DNA from: UBA10649 sp963700745
GTDB taxonomy: Bacteria > Actinomycetota > Actinomycetes > S36-B12
Direction of reading: 5' to 3'
NCBI GenBank assembly: GCA_963700745.1
Contig: CAVOYT010000001.1
Location: 124,001-188,000 of the forward strand
DNA: 64,000 nt
Shown here: piece after piece, positions 52,241 through 60,439 of the stretch
Numbering within the stretch: the stretch's first letter is position 1
How the letters are laid out: the number at the start of each line of letters is the position of its first letter
The notes under the pieces: model-generated
What the model was told of the DNA's origin: nothing
Seen by the model: the letters and a program-made list of their open reading frames with translations, nothing else
Databases searched by the model: none
Program-made: the position numbers and the translations under genes

Positions 52241-52742
52241 CAGGGAGATTCGACACTCGATCGTGGTGGCAGCACCCATCGACGCCGTCTGGGCGGAGAT
52301 CACGAAGGTGGGCAGCCGGCAGCGAGCTCAGCTCGACTCGGTGCTGGAGACCACCTTCGTACCCGGCGATCCCCTCTACTACAAGTCCGAGGACGGGTCC
52401 CGCGTCTTCATGGTCGGACGGGTGCTGCAGTGCGACCCGCCGACGACCTTCAGCCACACCCAGCTCCTCACGATGCGCGATGACCCGCTGACCGTCGTCA
52501 CCTGGACCCTGGAAGCGGTGCCGGAGGGCACTCGGGTGACGTTGGTCAACAGCGGATGGCCGGCCGACGCCAAGATGGAGAAGGTCGACACGACGTGGCA
52601 GGGCATCCTCGCCTCGCTCAAGAGTGTCGTGGAGACCGGCGACGTGCCCGGCAAGCAGAAGCTCACCCTCTGGATGATGCGGACGTTCATGTTCCTCATG
52701 CCGGCCAAGACGAAGGCGGACCGGGTGTCCGTGCCGGACTGA
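52233..52742 (+). CDS. SRPBCC (AHSA1-like) protein
   Basis: A 169-residue helix-grip protein: IRHSIVVAAPIDAVWAEITK, FVPGDPLYYKSEDGSRVFMV, PPTTFSHTQLL, TWTLEAVPEGTRVTLVNSGW and a C-terminal helix TTWQGILASLKSVVE. After the domain there is a hydrophobic helix (WMMRTFMFLMPA), unusual for the family, which may anchor it to the membrane. RBS GGAGG lies upstream of ATG 52233. It forms an ArsR-SRPBCC module like that at 42.8-44.2 kb. Confidence 0.87.
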   Translation: MADREIRHSIVVAAPIDAVWAEITKVGSRQRAQLDSVLETTFVPGDPLYYKSEDGSRVFMVGRVLQCDPPTTFSHTQLLTMRDDPLTVVTWTLEAVPEGTRVTLVNSGWPADAKMEKVDTTWQGILASLKSVVETGDVPGKQKLTLWMMRTFMFLMPAKTKADRVSVPD

Positions 52743-52902
52743 CCGCGATCGTTCCGTCAGCGATCGTCGCGTTCACGCCGACCCGAGGCCCCACGCCGCA
52801 CCCCGTGCACCACTCACGTGACGGCGACAGCGACCGCCGCGGGGCGGGTGACCGGCGTGGTGGTGGATGCCTCGGCCCCGAGCCATGACTAGGGTCCATC
52901 GC

Positions 52903-53463
52903 GTGGCGCCTGAGGACCGTGATGCCCTGATCGTGGTGGACGTGCAGCGTGGCTTCGATGAGCCCGCGTGGGGCCGGCGCAACAATCCGGGCTGCGAGGC
53001 CAATATCGCGCGCCTGCTGTCGATGTGGCGAGCCCGCGGGATGCCGGTCGTGCTCGTTCGCCATGATTCGACCTCGCCGTCGTCTCCGCTCGCCCCGGGC
53101 CAACCGGGGAACGTCTTCAAGGACGGGATCGAGGGCCCCCATGACCTGCTGGTCGTGAAGTCGGTGAACTCGTCGTTCCTCGGCGAACCCGACCTGGCGG
53201 CGTGGCTGCGTGCCTCGGACATCGACGCTGTCACGATCTGCGGGATCACGACGAATCACTGCTGCGAGACGACTGCCCGCATGGCGGGCAATCTCGGGTT
53301 CCGAACACGGTTCGTGATCGACGCGACGCACACCTTCGACCGGTCGTCGCGGTGGGGCGACGTCGCCACTGCCGACGACTTGGCGAAGATCACCGCGGTC
53401 AACCTCGATGGGGAGTTTGCGGAGGTCGTCTCCACGGCCGAGGTGCTCGACCGCCGCTCGTAG
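52903..53463 (+). CDS. isochorismatase-family cysteine hydrolase
   Basis: A 186-residue hydrolase (192 if it starts at ATG 52885). The catalytic triad is visible: Asp in IVVDVQRGFDEP (about 13), Lys in VVKSVNSSFL (about 85) and Cys in GITTNHCCETTARM (about 118). GTG 52903 is preferred because TAGGGT (52890-52895) lies 7 nt before it, a leaderless arrangement. Members hydrolyse nicotinamide, ureidoacrylate or related amides; the exact substrate is unknown. Next to acetyltransferase genes of unknown purpose. Confidence 0.9.
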   Translation: MAPEDRDALIVVDVQRGFDEPAWGRRNNPGCEANIARLLSMWRARGMPVVLVRHDSTSPSSPLAPGQPGNVFKDGIEGPHDLLVVKSVNSSFLGEPDLAAWLRASDIDAVTICGITTNHCCETTARMAGNLGFRTRFVIDATHTFDRSSRWGDVATADDLAKITAVNLDGEFAEVVSTAEVLDRRS

Positions 53464-53524
53464 GGCCGAACGGCCGGTCTCCGGTGTCCGGCCGAGAGAT
53501 CCGCGGTCGGGCGGCTGCCACCGC

Positions 53525-53962
53525 TCAACCGAGGGTCAAGGCCATGCCGAGCGATCGGGGCGCCGTCTCGGTGAACCCGTGTCGAAGGTAGAGCGGGCGG
53601 CCTGGAGCATCGGCCAGCAGCGTGACGAAGGCGCCAGGCGGGGCACCGGCGCGAATCGCGCTGAGCAGGTGGACGAGTATCGCATCCCCGATGCCGCGGC
53701 GTTGGTGCTCGGGCAGGACGGCCATGTCAGCGATGAGGAAGTACCAGCCGCCGTCGCCGATGACACGACCCATCCCCACGCACTCACCGGTGGCGGCATC
53801 GACCGCCCGGACACATGCCCAGCTCCCAGCCAGGGCGGCACCTGCCTGGTCCGCGCGGTGGGGCGAGAGACCGCACCGGTCACGCAGATGGACGTATCGG
53901 TCCACGTCCGGCGGACCGGCGACGAGTTCGTAGCCGGCGGGGGCGGGCACGGCGATCGACAT
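53525..53962 (-). CDS. GNAT N-acetyltransferase
   Basis: A 145-residue single-domain acetyltransferase. The acetyl-CoA loop is MAVLPEHQRRGIGDAILVHL (Q/RxxGxG/A, about 82-100), preceded by VGMGRVIGDGGWYFLIADM and followed by PLYLRHGFTETAPRSLGMAL. ATG 53962 follows TAGGTT (complement of 53970-53975) by 7 nt, suggesting a leaderless mRNA. The acceptor is unknown. Confidence 0.88.
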   Translation of the reverse strand: MSIAVPAPAGYELVAGPPDVDRYVHLRDRCGLSPHRADQAGAALAGSWACVRAVDAATGECVGMGRVIGDGGWYFLIADMAVLPEHQRRGIGDAILVHLLSAIRAGAPPGAFVTLLADAPGRPLYLRHGFTETAPRSLGMALTLG

Positions 53963-54063
53963 GGCATCCAACCTAGGGGGAGGCACCTGGCGGTTGCGCT
54001 GGTGCACCGGGCGTCCAGCCATCGAGCCTCCCCTGGCGCGTCCTGCCGTGACTGGGAGCATGG

Positions 54064-54609
54064 GTGGATGACGCCGGAACCTTGGACGCTCGTCGAGGCG
54101 TCCGCGTGAGGACATGGTCGATCGAGGTGTGCGATCCGGAGGATGACCGGGCGAGCTCCGCGGTGCGTGCCTATGCCGCCGAGCTCGATGAGCTGCTCGG
54201 CGCATCGTCGCCAACCATCGCCGATCCCGATCCGGGGGCGTACCGCGCTCCGCGGGGGACGTTCCTCGTCGTGGTCGACGCAGGCGAGGCAGTCGGGTGC
54301 GCGGGCCTCAGGGTCACCGAGGTCCCGCCGTATGGCGCGGTCGCCGAGGTGAAGCGGATGTGGGTCTCGGGGAGGCTGCGCGGCCAGGGAGTCGGGCGCG
54401 CTCTGCTCGAGCATCTGCACGAAGAGGCCGTTGATCGTGGTCTGGACCGTGTGGTCCTGGACAGCAAGCGCGAACTGCTCGACGCCCGACGGCTCTACCT
54501 GGCCGCGGGCTACCGCGACATGGAGCCATACGGCGACAACGCGGACGCCACCGCGTGGATGGGGCGTCGCCTCGACGGCTCCGCCTGGACGAGCCAGCCG
54601 GACTCCTGA
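54064..54609 (+). CDS. GNAT N-acetyltransferase
   Basis: A 181-residue acetyltransferase: VVVDAGEAVGCAGLRVTEV, VAEVKRMWVSGRLRGQGVGR (acetyl-CoA loop) and LDARRLYLAAGYRDMEPYGD. The first 15-18 codons from GTG 54064 have low conservation, and GTG 54106 is a reasonable alternative start. It is divergent from the previous acetyltransferase; the two are not close copies. Confidence 0.88.
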   Translation: MDDAGTLDARRGVRVRTWSIEVCDPEDDRASSAVRAYAAELDELLGASSPTIADPDPGAYRAPRGTFLVVVDAGEAVGCAGLRVTEVPPYGAVAEVKRMWVSGRLRGQGVGRALLEHLHEEAVDRGLDRVVLDSKRELLDARRLYLAAGYRDMEPYGDNADATAWMGRRLDGSAWTSQPDS

Positions 54610-54634
54610 GTTCCTACGCGCGAGCCGGCGCTCG

Positions 54635-54871
54635 TCAGCCTTCAGGGAGAGCCGCGAACGCAGCCTTCGTGGCGCGATACCAGCCCATGGACTTCTTGGG
54701 ATGCCTCCAGCGACCCTGCATCGCGCGGCGCGCCTCCTCGTGCGCCGCGTCGCCGCCGCCGACCGCCTCCTTGAGGTGCCGGTCCTGGGCTTGGATGACG
54801 TCGTCGGCGGTCTCCCCACGCAGTTCGAGGTCACACGGTCCGCCCAAGTCCCTGCATGTCATGGTCTTCAT
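54635..54871 (-). CDS. DUF1059 small metal-binding-like protein
   Basis: A 78-residue protein beginning MKTMTCRDLGGPCDLELRGE, the DUF1059 pattern with two conserved cysteines, then the helix ADDVIQAQDRHLKEAVGGGD. ATG 54871 is the start. The function of the family is unknown. It is convergent with the acetyltransferase gene, and the stop codons are 25 bp apart. Confidence 0.85.
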   Translation of the reverse strand: MKTMTCRDLGGPCDLELRGETADDVIQAQDRHLKEAVGGGDAAHEEARRAMQGRWRHPKKSMGWYRATKAAFAALPEG

Positions 54872-54966
54872 GCGGCTCACCCTCTCGATCAGTGTTGCCC
54901 GCCGTGGGCCTGTCCTACCTTGACGATTTGCATTGGCGATGTGTGACCGCGCCGCCCTCGTCACGT

Positions 54967-55637
54967 TCATCGGCTCTCGCCCCGACGGCCCTCCACTCGT
55001 GCGAGCATCGCCGGATCGGAGCGGAACGTGAGGTGTTGCACGCGACCGTCCACGATGGTGAAGTCGAAGGCGACCCTGGCCTGACCCTTGTGGAACCATG
55101 CGGCACCCGGCCGACCTTCGATGAAGACGGGTAATGCGGCGGCGGCGGCGCCGTTGAAGAAGGTCGCCACCGCGTGCTGACCGTCGATGTGCTGGGGAGT
55201 GCCCGCCAGGAAGGCGTCAACGACCTGCCAGTCGGCCAACTGGTCCCGCGCCATCGGTTGCCTGACCTTGCCGCGGGCCCGCGAGGCCAGCTTGCGAGCC
55301 GCGGTGGGCGTGGTGTCGAGCACGACGGCGATGGTGGGGAACTCGAAGCCGAAGCTGTCGTGGAGCACGAATGCCACGCGCTCCCTGGGCGTCAATCGGT
55401 CCAGCACCACCTGGAGCGCTACGCCCACGGTGTCGGCGAGCTCCACCTCCTCGGCAGGGTCGCTCGCCGGTGCGGAAAGCCAGACCTCGGCCTCAGGCGT
55501 GGGCACGCGTCGGCGCCATCGAGGCGAAGCCACGCCTGCTGCACCACGTCCTCGGCCTCGGACGGATCGGACAGGATGCGGGTGGCAACTCCCACCAGGC
55601 GCCCCCGCTCCGCCATGAAGGCGTCCGTCTGATCCAT
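54967..55637 (-). CDS. SigJ-like ECF sigma factor missing an internal segment near 55510
   Basis: ATG 55637 begins MDQTDAFMAERGRLVGVATR, then ILSDPSEAEDVVQQAWLRLD (sigma region 2.1-2.2). Directly after this, in a shifted frame, comes PTPEAEVWLSAPASDPAEEV and region 4 (LDRLTPRERVAFVLHDSFGF, LDTTPTAARKLASRARGKVR), then a SnoaL-like C-terminal domain typical of SigJ. About 45 residues, including regions 2.3-2.4 that bind the -10 element, are absent compared with the family. As written the product could not recognise promoters normally. Assembly collapse or a real deletion are both possible. Confidence 0.72.
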
Positions 55638-55727
55638 AGCCGTCACCCTTCCATCGATGTCCCTCTCCCCACTGACGAATCGACCGGGCAGGGTGTGACC
55701 GCTTGACCCGCGTCCTAGCATCAGCGC

Positions 55728-56195
55728 GTGGGAGGGTGGGGCGTGAAGATCTTCACCGGTATCGACGAGGTCAGGGCCGCTGCCGGCACGCATCTGGGCT
55801 ACTCCGAATGGCACACCATCACCCAGGAGCAAGTGAACCTGTTCGCCCAGGCCACCGGTGACGACCAGTGGATCCACACCGACGCCGTGCGGGCCGCCGA
55901 GGGACCGTTCGGGTCCACCATCGCGCACGGATACCTGACCCTCTCTCTGATCCCCATGCTGGTGCGGGACGTCTACCGCCTCGACGGCATCCGCATGGCC
56001 GTGAACTACGGGACGGAGGCGGTGCGGTTCCCCTCGCCCGTTCCGGTCGGCTCGCGGGTGCGAGCAGGAGTCGAGTTCCTGAGCGTGGTCGAAGGCTCCG
56101 GAGGACATCGCGTCACCGCTCGAGTCACCATCGAACGAGAGGGAAGCGACAAGCCAGCCTGCGTGGCGACGACCATCGCTGTCCTCTTCGACTGA
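55728..56195 (+). CDS. MaoC-family (R)-enoyl-CoA hydratase-like protein
   Basis: A 155-residue hot-dog-fold protein. The hydratase motif is LFAQATGDDQWIHTDAVRAA (about 44-63) followed by GPFGSTIAHGYLTLSLIP, with the catalytic Asp-His pair. Start GTG 55728 follows TAGCAT (55716-55721) by 6 nt; GTG 55743 with GGAGGG upstream is the alternative. It lies 50 bp before an acyl-CoA dehydrogenase gene on the same strand, suggesting joint work in fatty-acid breakdown: dehydrogenation then hydration. Confidence 0.9.
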   Translation: MGGWGVKIFTGIDEVRAAAGTHLGYSEWHTITQEQVNLFAQATGDDQWIHTDAVRAAEGPFGSTIAHGYLTLSLIPMLVRDVYRLDGIRMAVNYGTEAVRFPSPVPVGSRVRAGVEFLSVVEGSGGHRVTARVTIEREGSDKPACVATTIAVLFD

Positions 56196-56245
56196 GAGGG
56201 CTGGTGGAGCAGCAAGCCAGGAGCACGAACGACTAGGGAGGCACC

Positions 56246-57403
56246 ATGCGCCGGACCACCTTCAACGAGGATCACGAGGCCTATCGCGCAGTGATCCGGG
56301 ACTTCATCGAGAAGGAAGTCAGCCCGTTCTACGACGACTGGTACACGCAGGGAGTGGTGCCTCGCGAGCTGTACCGCAAGCTCGGGGACCTCGGCGTCTT
56401 CGGGATCGAAGTGCCCGAGGAATACGGGGGAGCCGGCATCGCCTCGTTCAAGTACACGGCGGTCATGACGGAGGAGCTTGCGCGGGCCGCGGTCGGCTTC
56501 GGGGGATCGAGTGTGCACGTGGCACTGTGCCTGCCCTACATCCTCAGCCTCGCTACCGACGAGCAGAAGGATCGCTGGCTTCCGCCGTTCGTGTCCGGTG
56601 AGGAGATGTGGGCGATTGCCATGACCGAGCCCGGAACCGGCTCGGACCTCGCCGGGATGCGCACGACTGCGCAGTTGTCGGCTGACGGCGCTCACTACGT
56701 CCTCAACGGGGCGAAGACCTTCATCACCGGCGGCGTCCAGGCCGACCGGGTGATCGTGTGCGCGCGGACGAGTCCGCCCCGGGACGATGACCGGCGTCAT
56801 GGCCTGTCCCTGCTGGTCGTCGACACGACGTCCGACGGGTACTCGGTCGGGCGCAAGCTCGACAAGATCGGTCTCAAGGCGTCGGACACCGCCGAGTTGG
56901 CGTTCCAGGATGTCGAAGTGCCAGTCGGGGACCTGCTCGGGGAGCAGGACAAGGGGTTCTCATATCTCGGACAGAACCTCCCGCAGGAGCGTCTGTCGAT
57001 TGCGTTCGGCGCATACGCGCAGGCGGCCGCAGCTGTGGAGTTTGCCAAGCAGTACACCCGGGATCGCACGGTGTTTGGCAGTTCAGTGTCCAGCTTCCAG
57101 AACACCAAGTTCGAGCTTGCGGCTTGCCAGGCGGAGGTCGATGCCGCTCAAGCAGTCGCGGACCGGGCGTTGACGGCTCTGGATGCGGATGACCTAACGG
57201 CAGCGGAGGCCGCCTCGGCCAAGCTCTTCTGCACAGAGGTCGCAAGCCGGGTCATCGACCGGTGCCTGCAGCTGCACGGCGGCTATGGCTACATGTTCGA
57301 GTACCCGATTGCTCGTCTGTACGTGGACAACCGGGTGAACCGGATCTACGGCGGCACTTCCGAGGTCATGAAGATGATCATCGCCAAGGCGATGGGGCTC
57401 TAG
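56246..57403 (+). CDS. acyl-CoA dehydrogenase
   Basis: A 385-residue FAD flavoenzyme that introduces the alpha-beta double bond into acyl-CoA. Visible are WAIAMTEPGTGSDLAGMRT (FAD/substrate loop, about 128), YVLNGAKTFITGG, the central VGDLLGEQDKGFSYL, and the C-terminal block CLQLHGGYGYMFEYPIARLY whose Glu (about residue 352) is the likely catalytic base, ending in IYGGTSEVMK. ATG 56246 follows AGGGAGGC. It forms a pair with the MaoC gene upstream. Confidence 0.94.
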   Translation: MRRTTFNEDHEAYRAVIRDFIEKEVSPFYDDWYTQGVVPRELYRKLGDLGVFGIEVPEEYGGAGIASFKYTAVMTEELARAAVGFGGSSVHVALCLPYILSLATDEQKDRWLPPFVSGEEMWAIAMTEPGTGSDLAGMRTTAQLSADGAHYVLNGAKTFITGGVQADRVIVCARTSPPRDDDRRHGLSLLVVDTTSDGYSVGRKLDKIGLKASDTAELAFQDVEVPVGDLLGEQDKGFSYLGQNLPQERLSIAFGAYAQAAAAVEFAKQYTRDRTVFGSSVSSFQNTKFELAACQAEVDAAQAVADRALTALDADDLTAAEAASAKLFCTEVASRVIDRCLQLHGGYGYMFEYPIARLYVDNRVNRIYGGTSEVMKMIIAKAMGL

Positions 57404-57601
57404 GCGGTTTCGATCGGGGAGTCAGAGCCCTGGCCGATGCCAAGAGGCGTCTCGACTCGGACCTAGCCCGAGGCCTCGGTGTCGAGCCCATTCCCGAGCT
57501 GGAGTCCCTCGTCGTCGACCACGCCCTCCGCGAGGGCCTGTGGTCTCGAGGGTTGAGCTACCGTCCCGCCTTCCGCCCCTACGGGGCCACGTGACGATGG
57601 A
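57404..57601. other. intergenic region with an unassigned open stretch
   Basis: A plus-strand frame without a plausible start encodes a protein-like end (LARGLGVEPIPELESLVVDH, then LSYRPAFRPYGAT) up to 57594. I do not recognise it. It may be the remnant of a lost gene, or chance in GC-rich DNA. Confidence 0.3.
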
Positions 57602-58138
57602 TCAGGGCGTGGCGGAACCGCCGGTCGCTTCCTGTTCCAAGCGATCCAACCCCTGTTGCATGGCCGACTTCAGCATGCGGACGAGGACGTGCCCACCAAG
57701 GAACAGCAGTTTTCCCGTGAGCGACGGCGTCCATTTGACGCACCAGATGATCCTCGTGGCACTGGACTCATGGTCTGTTGGCACGAATCGCACGTAACCC
57801 AGGTATGAAGACGCCGAGAAGTGCTCCAACGTGTAACTGATAGATGGCACGGCTTCTGCCTCGGTGGACGCAGCCGGAAGCCCGACGCTGACGATGCGTT
57901 CGGTCATCCTGACGCGCTGAATCCACCGCACGCTCCCCAGGCGACCCCGGCCCTCTCCTGGATTGAGCATCACAGGTCCCTCTTGTCCCTCCCAAATGGC
58001 CGAGAACCAGGCTTCCCAGGCCTGCTCGGGGCTCACGGGAACCTCCCTCTCTACGCAGACCTCCCACTCGTCGCGATCCGCATAGTCGCGAAAACCCTCG
58101 GGATCCGAGTAACGGCCTTGCCCTTCCGGCTGATCCAT
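57602..58138 (-). CDS. SRPBCC-family protein
   Basis: A 178-residue protein with a short charged N-terminus (about 1-25) then WEVCVEREVPVSPEQAWEAW, the first strand and helix of the SRPBCC fold. Central strands are RWIQRVRMTERIVSVGLP and SYTLEHFSASSYLGYVRFVP, and the C-terminal helix is GGHVLVRMLKSAMQQGLDRL. ATG 58138 has GGAGG 8 nt upstream. No regulator gene is adjacent, unlike the other SRPBCC genes in the window. It is convergent with the preceding acyl-CoA dehydrogenase gene. Confidence 0.8.
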   Translation of the reverse strand: MDQPEGQGRYSDPEGFRDYADRDEWEVCVEREVPVSPEQAWEAWFSAIWEGQEGPVMLNPGEGRGRLGSVRWIQRVRMTERIVSVGLPAASTEAEAVPSISYTLEHFSASSYLGYVRFVPTDHESSATRIIWCVKWTPSLTGKLLFLGGHVLVRMLKSAMQQGLDRLEQEATGGSATP

Positions 58139-58409
58139 ACCGACCTCCTGCTCAAGTGCAGTCCAGTGTGTCGCGGCCGGCGTCGGCCTGGATATGCAGT
58201 GTTGCATCGAGGGCGTAGGCCTTGTGTTCCCCGGAGCCTCCAGCAACCGCCTCAAGAAGGGCCCGCACGGCTTCGACACCCGCTGCAGCGCGCGGTGATC
58301 CGGAGCGCGAACACCCATCAGTCCACTAGTTCAAGCGTCGGGCCTTCGCAGGGACACCGGCATGGCGCGCTGTAAGGCACTGGCGAGCGGCAATCGGGTC
58401 CGCCGCACG
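58139..58409. other. 271-bp intergenic region
   Basis: No gene, RNA or clear repeat was identified. It presumably contains the promoter of the SRPBCC gene and the end of the small secreted-protein gene. Confidence 0.4.
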
Positions 58410-58835
58410 CTAGCGACTGGCCTTGGTGAGGTTCAGAACGAACGCAGCCTGATCCTCTCCAGCCTCCAGGTACGTGGCGCGAATCCTTGTGGGTGAAACG
58501 AGTCTCCCGATGATGTAGCCGTCGCTGTCAACGGCATGGAGTTCCCCGGACTTGTACAGGACGCCTTGGAAGGGCTCTTCTGCGCTCCAGGTTCCGCCGA
58601 GGTCGCGCCATGACTTCGTGCCGGTCAGCGCAACTCCGTTGGTCTTTGCGATCGAGAAGCGAATCTCTCTTACCCGAAAGACCCCATTCTCAAAGCCGGT
58701 ATTTGTTCCCTCCCACAGACCAGCAACTCCCAGATTCTTGGGCTTCGCCATTGGTTGGGCGTGCGAAGCGGTTGCTGGCAGGAGTGCGATGAGTGCGATG
58801 AGTGCGGAGGTGAGCAGAATCGTCATCTTCTTCAT
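58410..58835 (-). CDS. small secreted protein of unknown function
   Basis: A 141-residue protein with a clear signal peptide (MKKMTILLTSALIALIALLP, cleavage after ASHA). The mature part of about 115 residues is beta-rich: VAGLWEGTNTGFENGVFRVR, ALTGTKSWRDLGG, FQGVLYKSGELHAVDSDGYI and RIRATYLEAGEDQAAFVLNL. I do not recognise a family; the pattern is reminiscent of lipocalin-like small barrels, but that is only an impression. GC content is lower than that of its neighbours. Confidence 0.75.
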   Translation of the reverse strand: MKKMTILLTSALIALIALLPATASHAQPMAKPKNLGVAGLWEGTNTGFENGVFRVREIRFSIAKTNGVALTGTKSWRDLGGTWSAEEPFQGVLYKSGELHAVDSDGYIIGRLVSPTRIRATYLEAGEDQAAFVLNLTKASR

Positions 58836-58944
58836 TCCGCGAGCATAGTTTGGGCCGTCCCATCTGCAGCTCTTCGCTGTAGGTGGTTCATCCGGCGAGA
58901 TAGCCTGCACAACGCAGGGACCGGGACGACGGTGGAGGCAGGGC

Positions 58945-60375
58945 ATGAAGTGGATCGGCGGCTTTCTCACATTCGTGCTCTTCGCCCTGTTTCTTCTCGT
59001 GGTCCTCGTGTTCACCGGGCTGTTCTGGTTCAACATCCCCCAGAACGCCGCGGGCATGGCCGCCAAGAGCGTGTGCTCCGCGTACTTCGTTGCTGGTCGC
59101 GCGGAGTCCGCTGACACGCTGATGGCGCAGGACGTCCTACCGGCGAGCCCCGCGCTCAGTGTCATCTCGACGTCGATCGACACCGACGAGCGATCCGTCA
59201 CGTCTAGATTCCTCGGGATCTTCTCGCGGCGTGCTTCGCTGCTGGACGAGCGCGGCTGCGTCCTCGACGCGGAACCCCAACCCGGCGCCACGCCGTACAC
59301 ACCGGAACCGTTGCGGCCCGAAGCGTGGCCGGCCGGGGACGCGGCCGTGGCGCTGACGGACCTCCCGGACGGGGTGGACGCCACTGCCCTGAAGAGCGTC
59401 GTGGACGCTGCGTTCGTCGGAGCTGGGGATCCCGAGGCAGCCAACGCCCGCGGCGTCGCTGTCGTGCAGAACGGCAGGCTCCTGGCGGTGAAGGAGGCGG
59501 ACACCCTTCCCCCGTCCACTGCGTTGCATGGGTGGTCGATGACCAAGACCGTTGCGGCGATGCTCTTCTACAAGAGAGCGGCGGAGGTCGGTCTGGACAT
59601 TGGTACCCCGGTCGTCGATGCGTTCCCGCCGGGCCGCGAGCCCAGCTGGGTGGCCGACTGGCGTAAGGACGAGCGGAAGGACATCACCGTCGCTGACCTG
59701 CTGTACATGCGCGACGGACTGCGGAATGACGAGGGATATGACGTAACTGGCTCTGTCGTGCAGATGCTCTACGGCGAGCCCGACATGGCCGCGTGGGCGG
59801 CGGAGATGCCCGCAGCCCATCCGGCAGGAACGTACTGGCAGTACCTCAGTGCGACTGCGAACCTTCTCGCCGCAGTGACGCGGGGCCAGTTCGCCACCGA
59901 TCAGGAGTACTGGAGCTACTCCACGGCCGCGCTGTTCGACCCGATCGGGGTCACGTCCGGCACCCTCGAGACGGACACGTCCGGAACGTGGGTCGGGTCG
60001 TCTTACCAGTGGGCGAGTGTCCGGGACTGGGCCCGTCTCGGACAATTGATGCTTGACGACGGCCGCTGGGGCGATTCCGAGGTGCTCCCCGCAGGGTGGC
60101 TCGAGGTCGCCAGCACTCCCGCGATGCCGGACGGCGAGGGTCATGGCTACGGGGCGCAGTCCTGGCTCCTCGGAGACCCGGTCGCGGGGCTGTGCAGGGC
60201 CTACCCGGGCGTGCCCGCGGACACCATCGCCATGGAGGGGCACTGGGGCCAGCTCGTGGCCATGGTCCCCTCGAGGAACGCGGTCGTCGTTCGCCTCGGC
60301 TGGACCTTCAACAGTGACCAGTTCGACGAGTGCCAGCTGATCAGTGACGTGCTTGCGACCTTGCCGCAGAAGTAG
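58945..60375 (+). CDS. class C beta-lactamase-like serine hydrolase, membrane-anchored
   Basis: A 476-residue protein. One N-terminal helix (about 5-30, FVLFALFLLVVLVFTGLFWF) anchors it outside the membrane. The catalytic Ser-x-x-Lys is in HGWSMTKTVAAMLFYKRA (about residue 195), the second motif Tyr-x-Ser/Asn-like in YWQYLSATANLLAAV, and the third region in EGHWGQLVAMVPS. It resembles the 6-aminohexanoate dimer hydrolase/esterase branch of this family, so the activity may be an amidase or esterase rather than lactamase. It stands alone. Confidence 0.88.
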   Translation: MKWIGGFLTFVLFALFLLVVLVFTGLFWFNIPQNAAGMAAKSVCSAYFVAGRAESADTLMAQDVLPASPALSVISTSIDTDERSVTSRFLGIFSRRASLLDERGCVLDAEPQPGATPYTPEPLRPEAWPAGDAAVALTDLPDGVDATALKSVVDAAFVGAGDPEAANARGVAVVQNGRLLAVKEADTLPPSTALHGWSMTKTVAAMLFYKRAAEVGLDIGTPVVDAFPPGREPSWVADWRKDERKDITVADLLYMRDGLRNDEGYDVTGSVVQMLYGEPDMAAWAAEMPAAHPAGTYWQYLSATANLLAAVTRGQFATDQEYWSYSTAALFDPIGVTSGTLETDTSGTWVGSSYQWASVRDWARLGQLMLDDGRWGDSEVLPAGWLEVASTPAMPDGEGHGYGAQSWLLGDPVAGLCRAYPGVPADTIAMEGHWGQLVAMVPSRNAVVVRLGWTFNSDQFDECQLISDVLATLPQK

Positions 60376-60439
60376 CCGGCGCCGCGACTCACCGGCCGGC
60401 TCCCCGCGCGGACCGGCCGGTCGAAGGTGGCGCAGAAGC

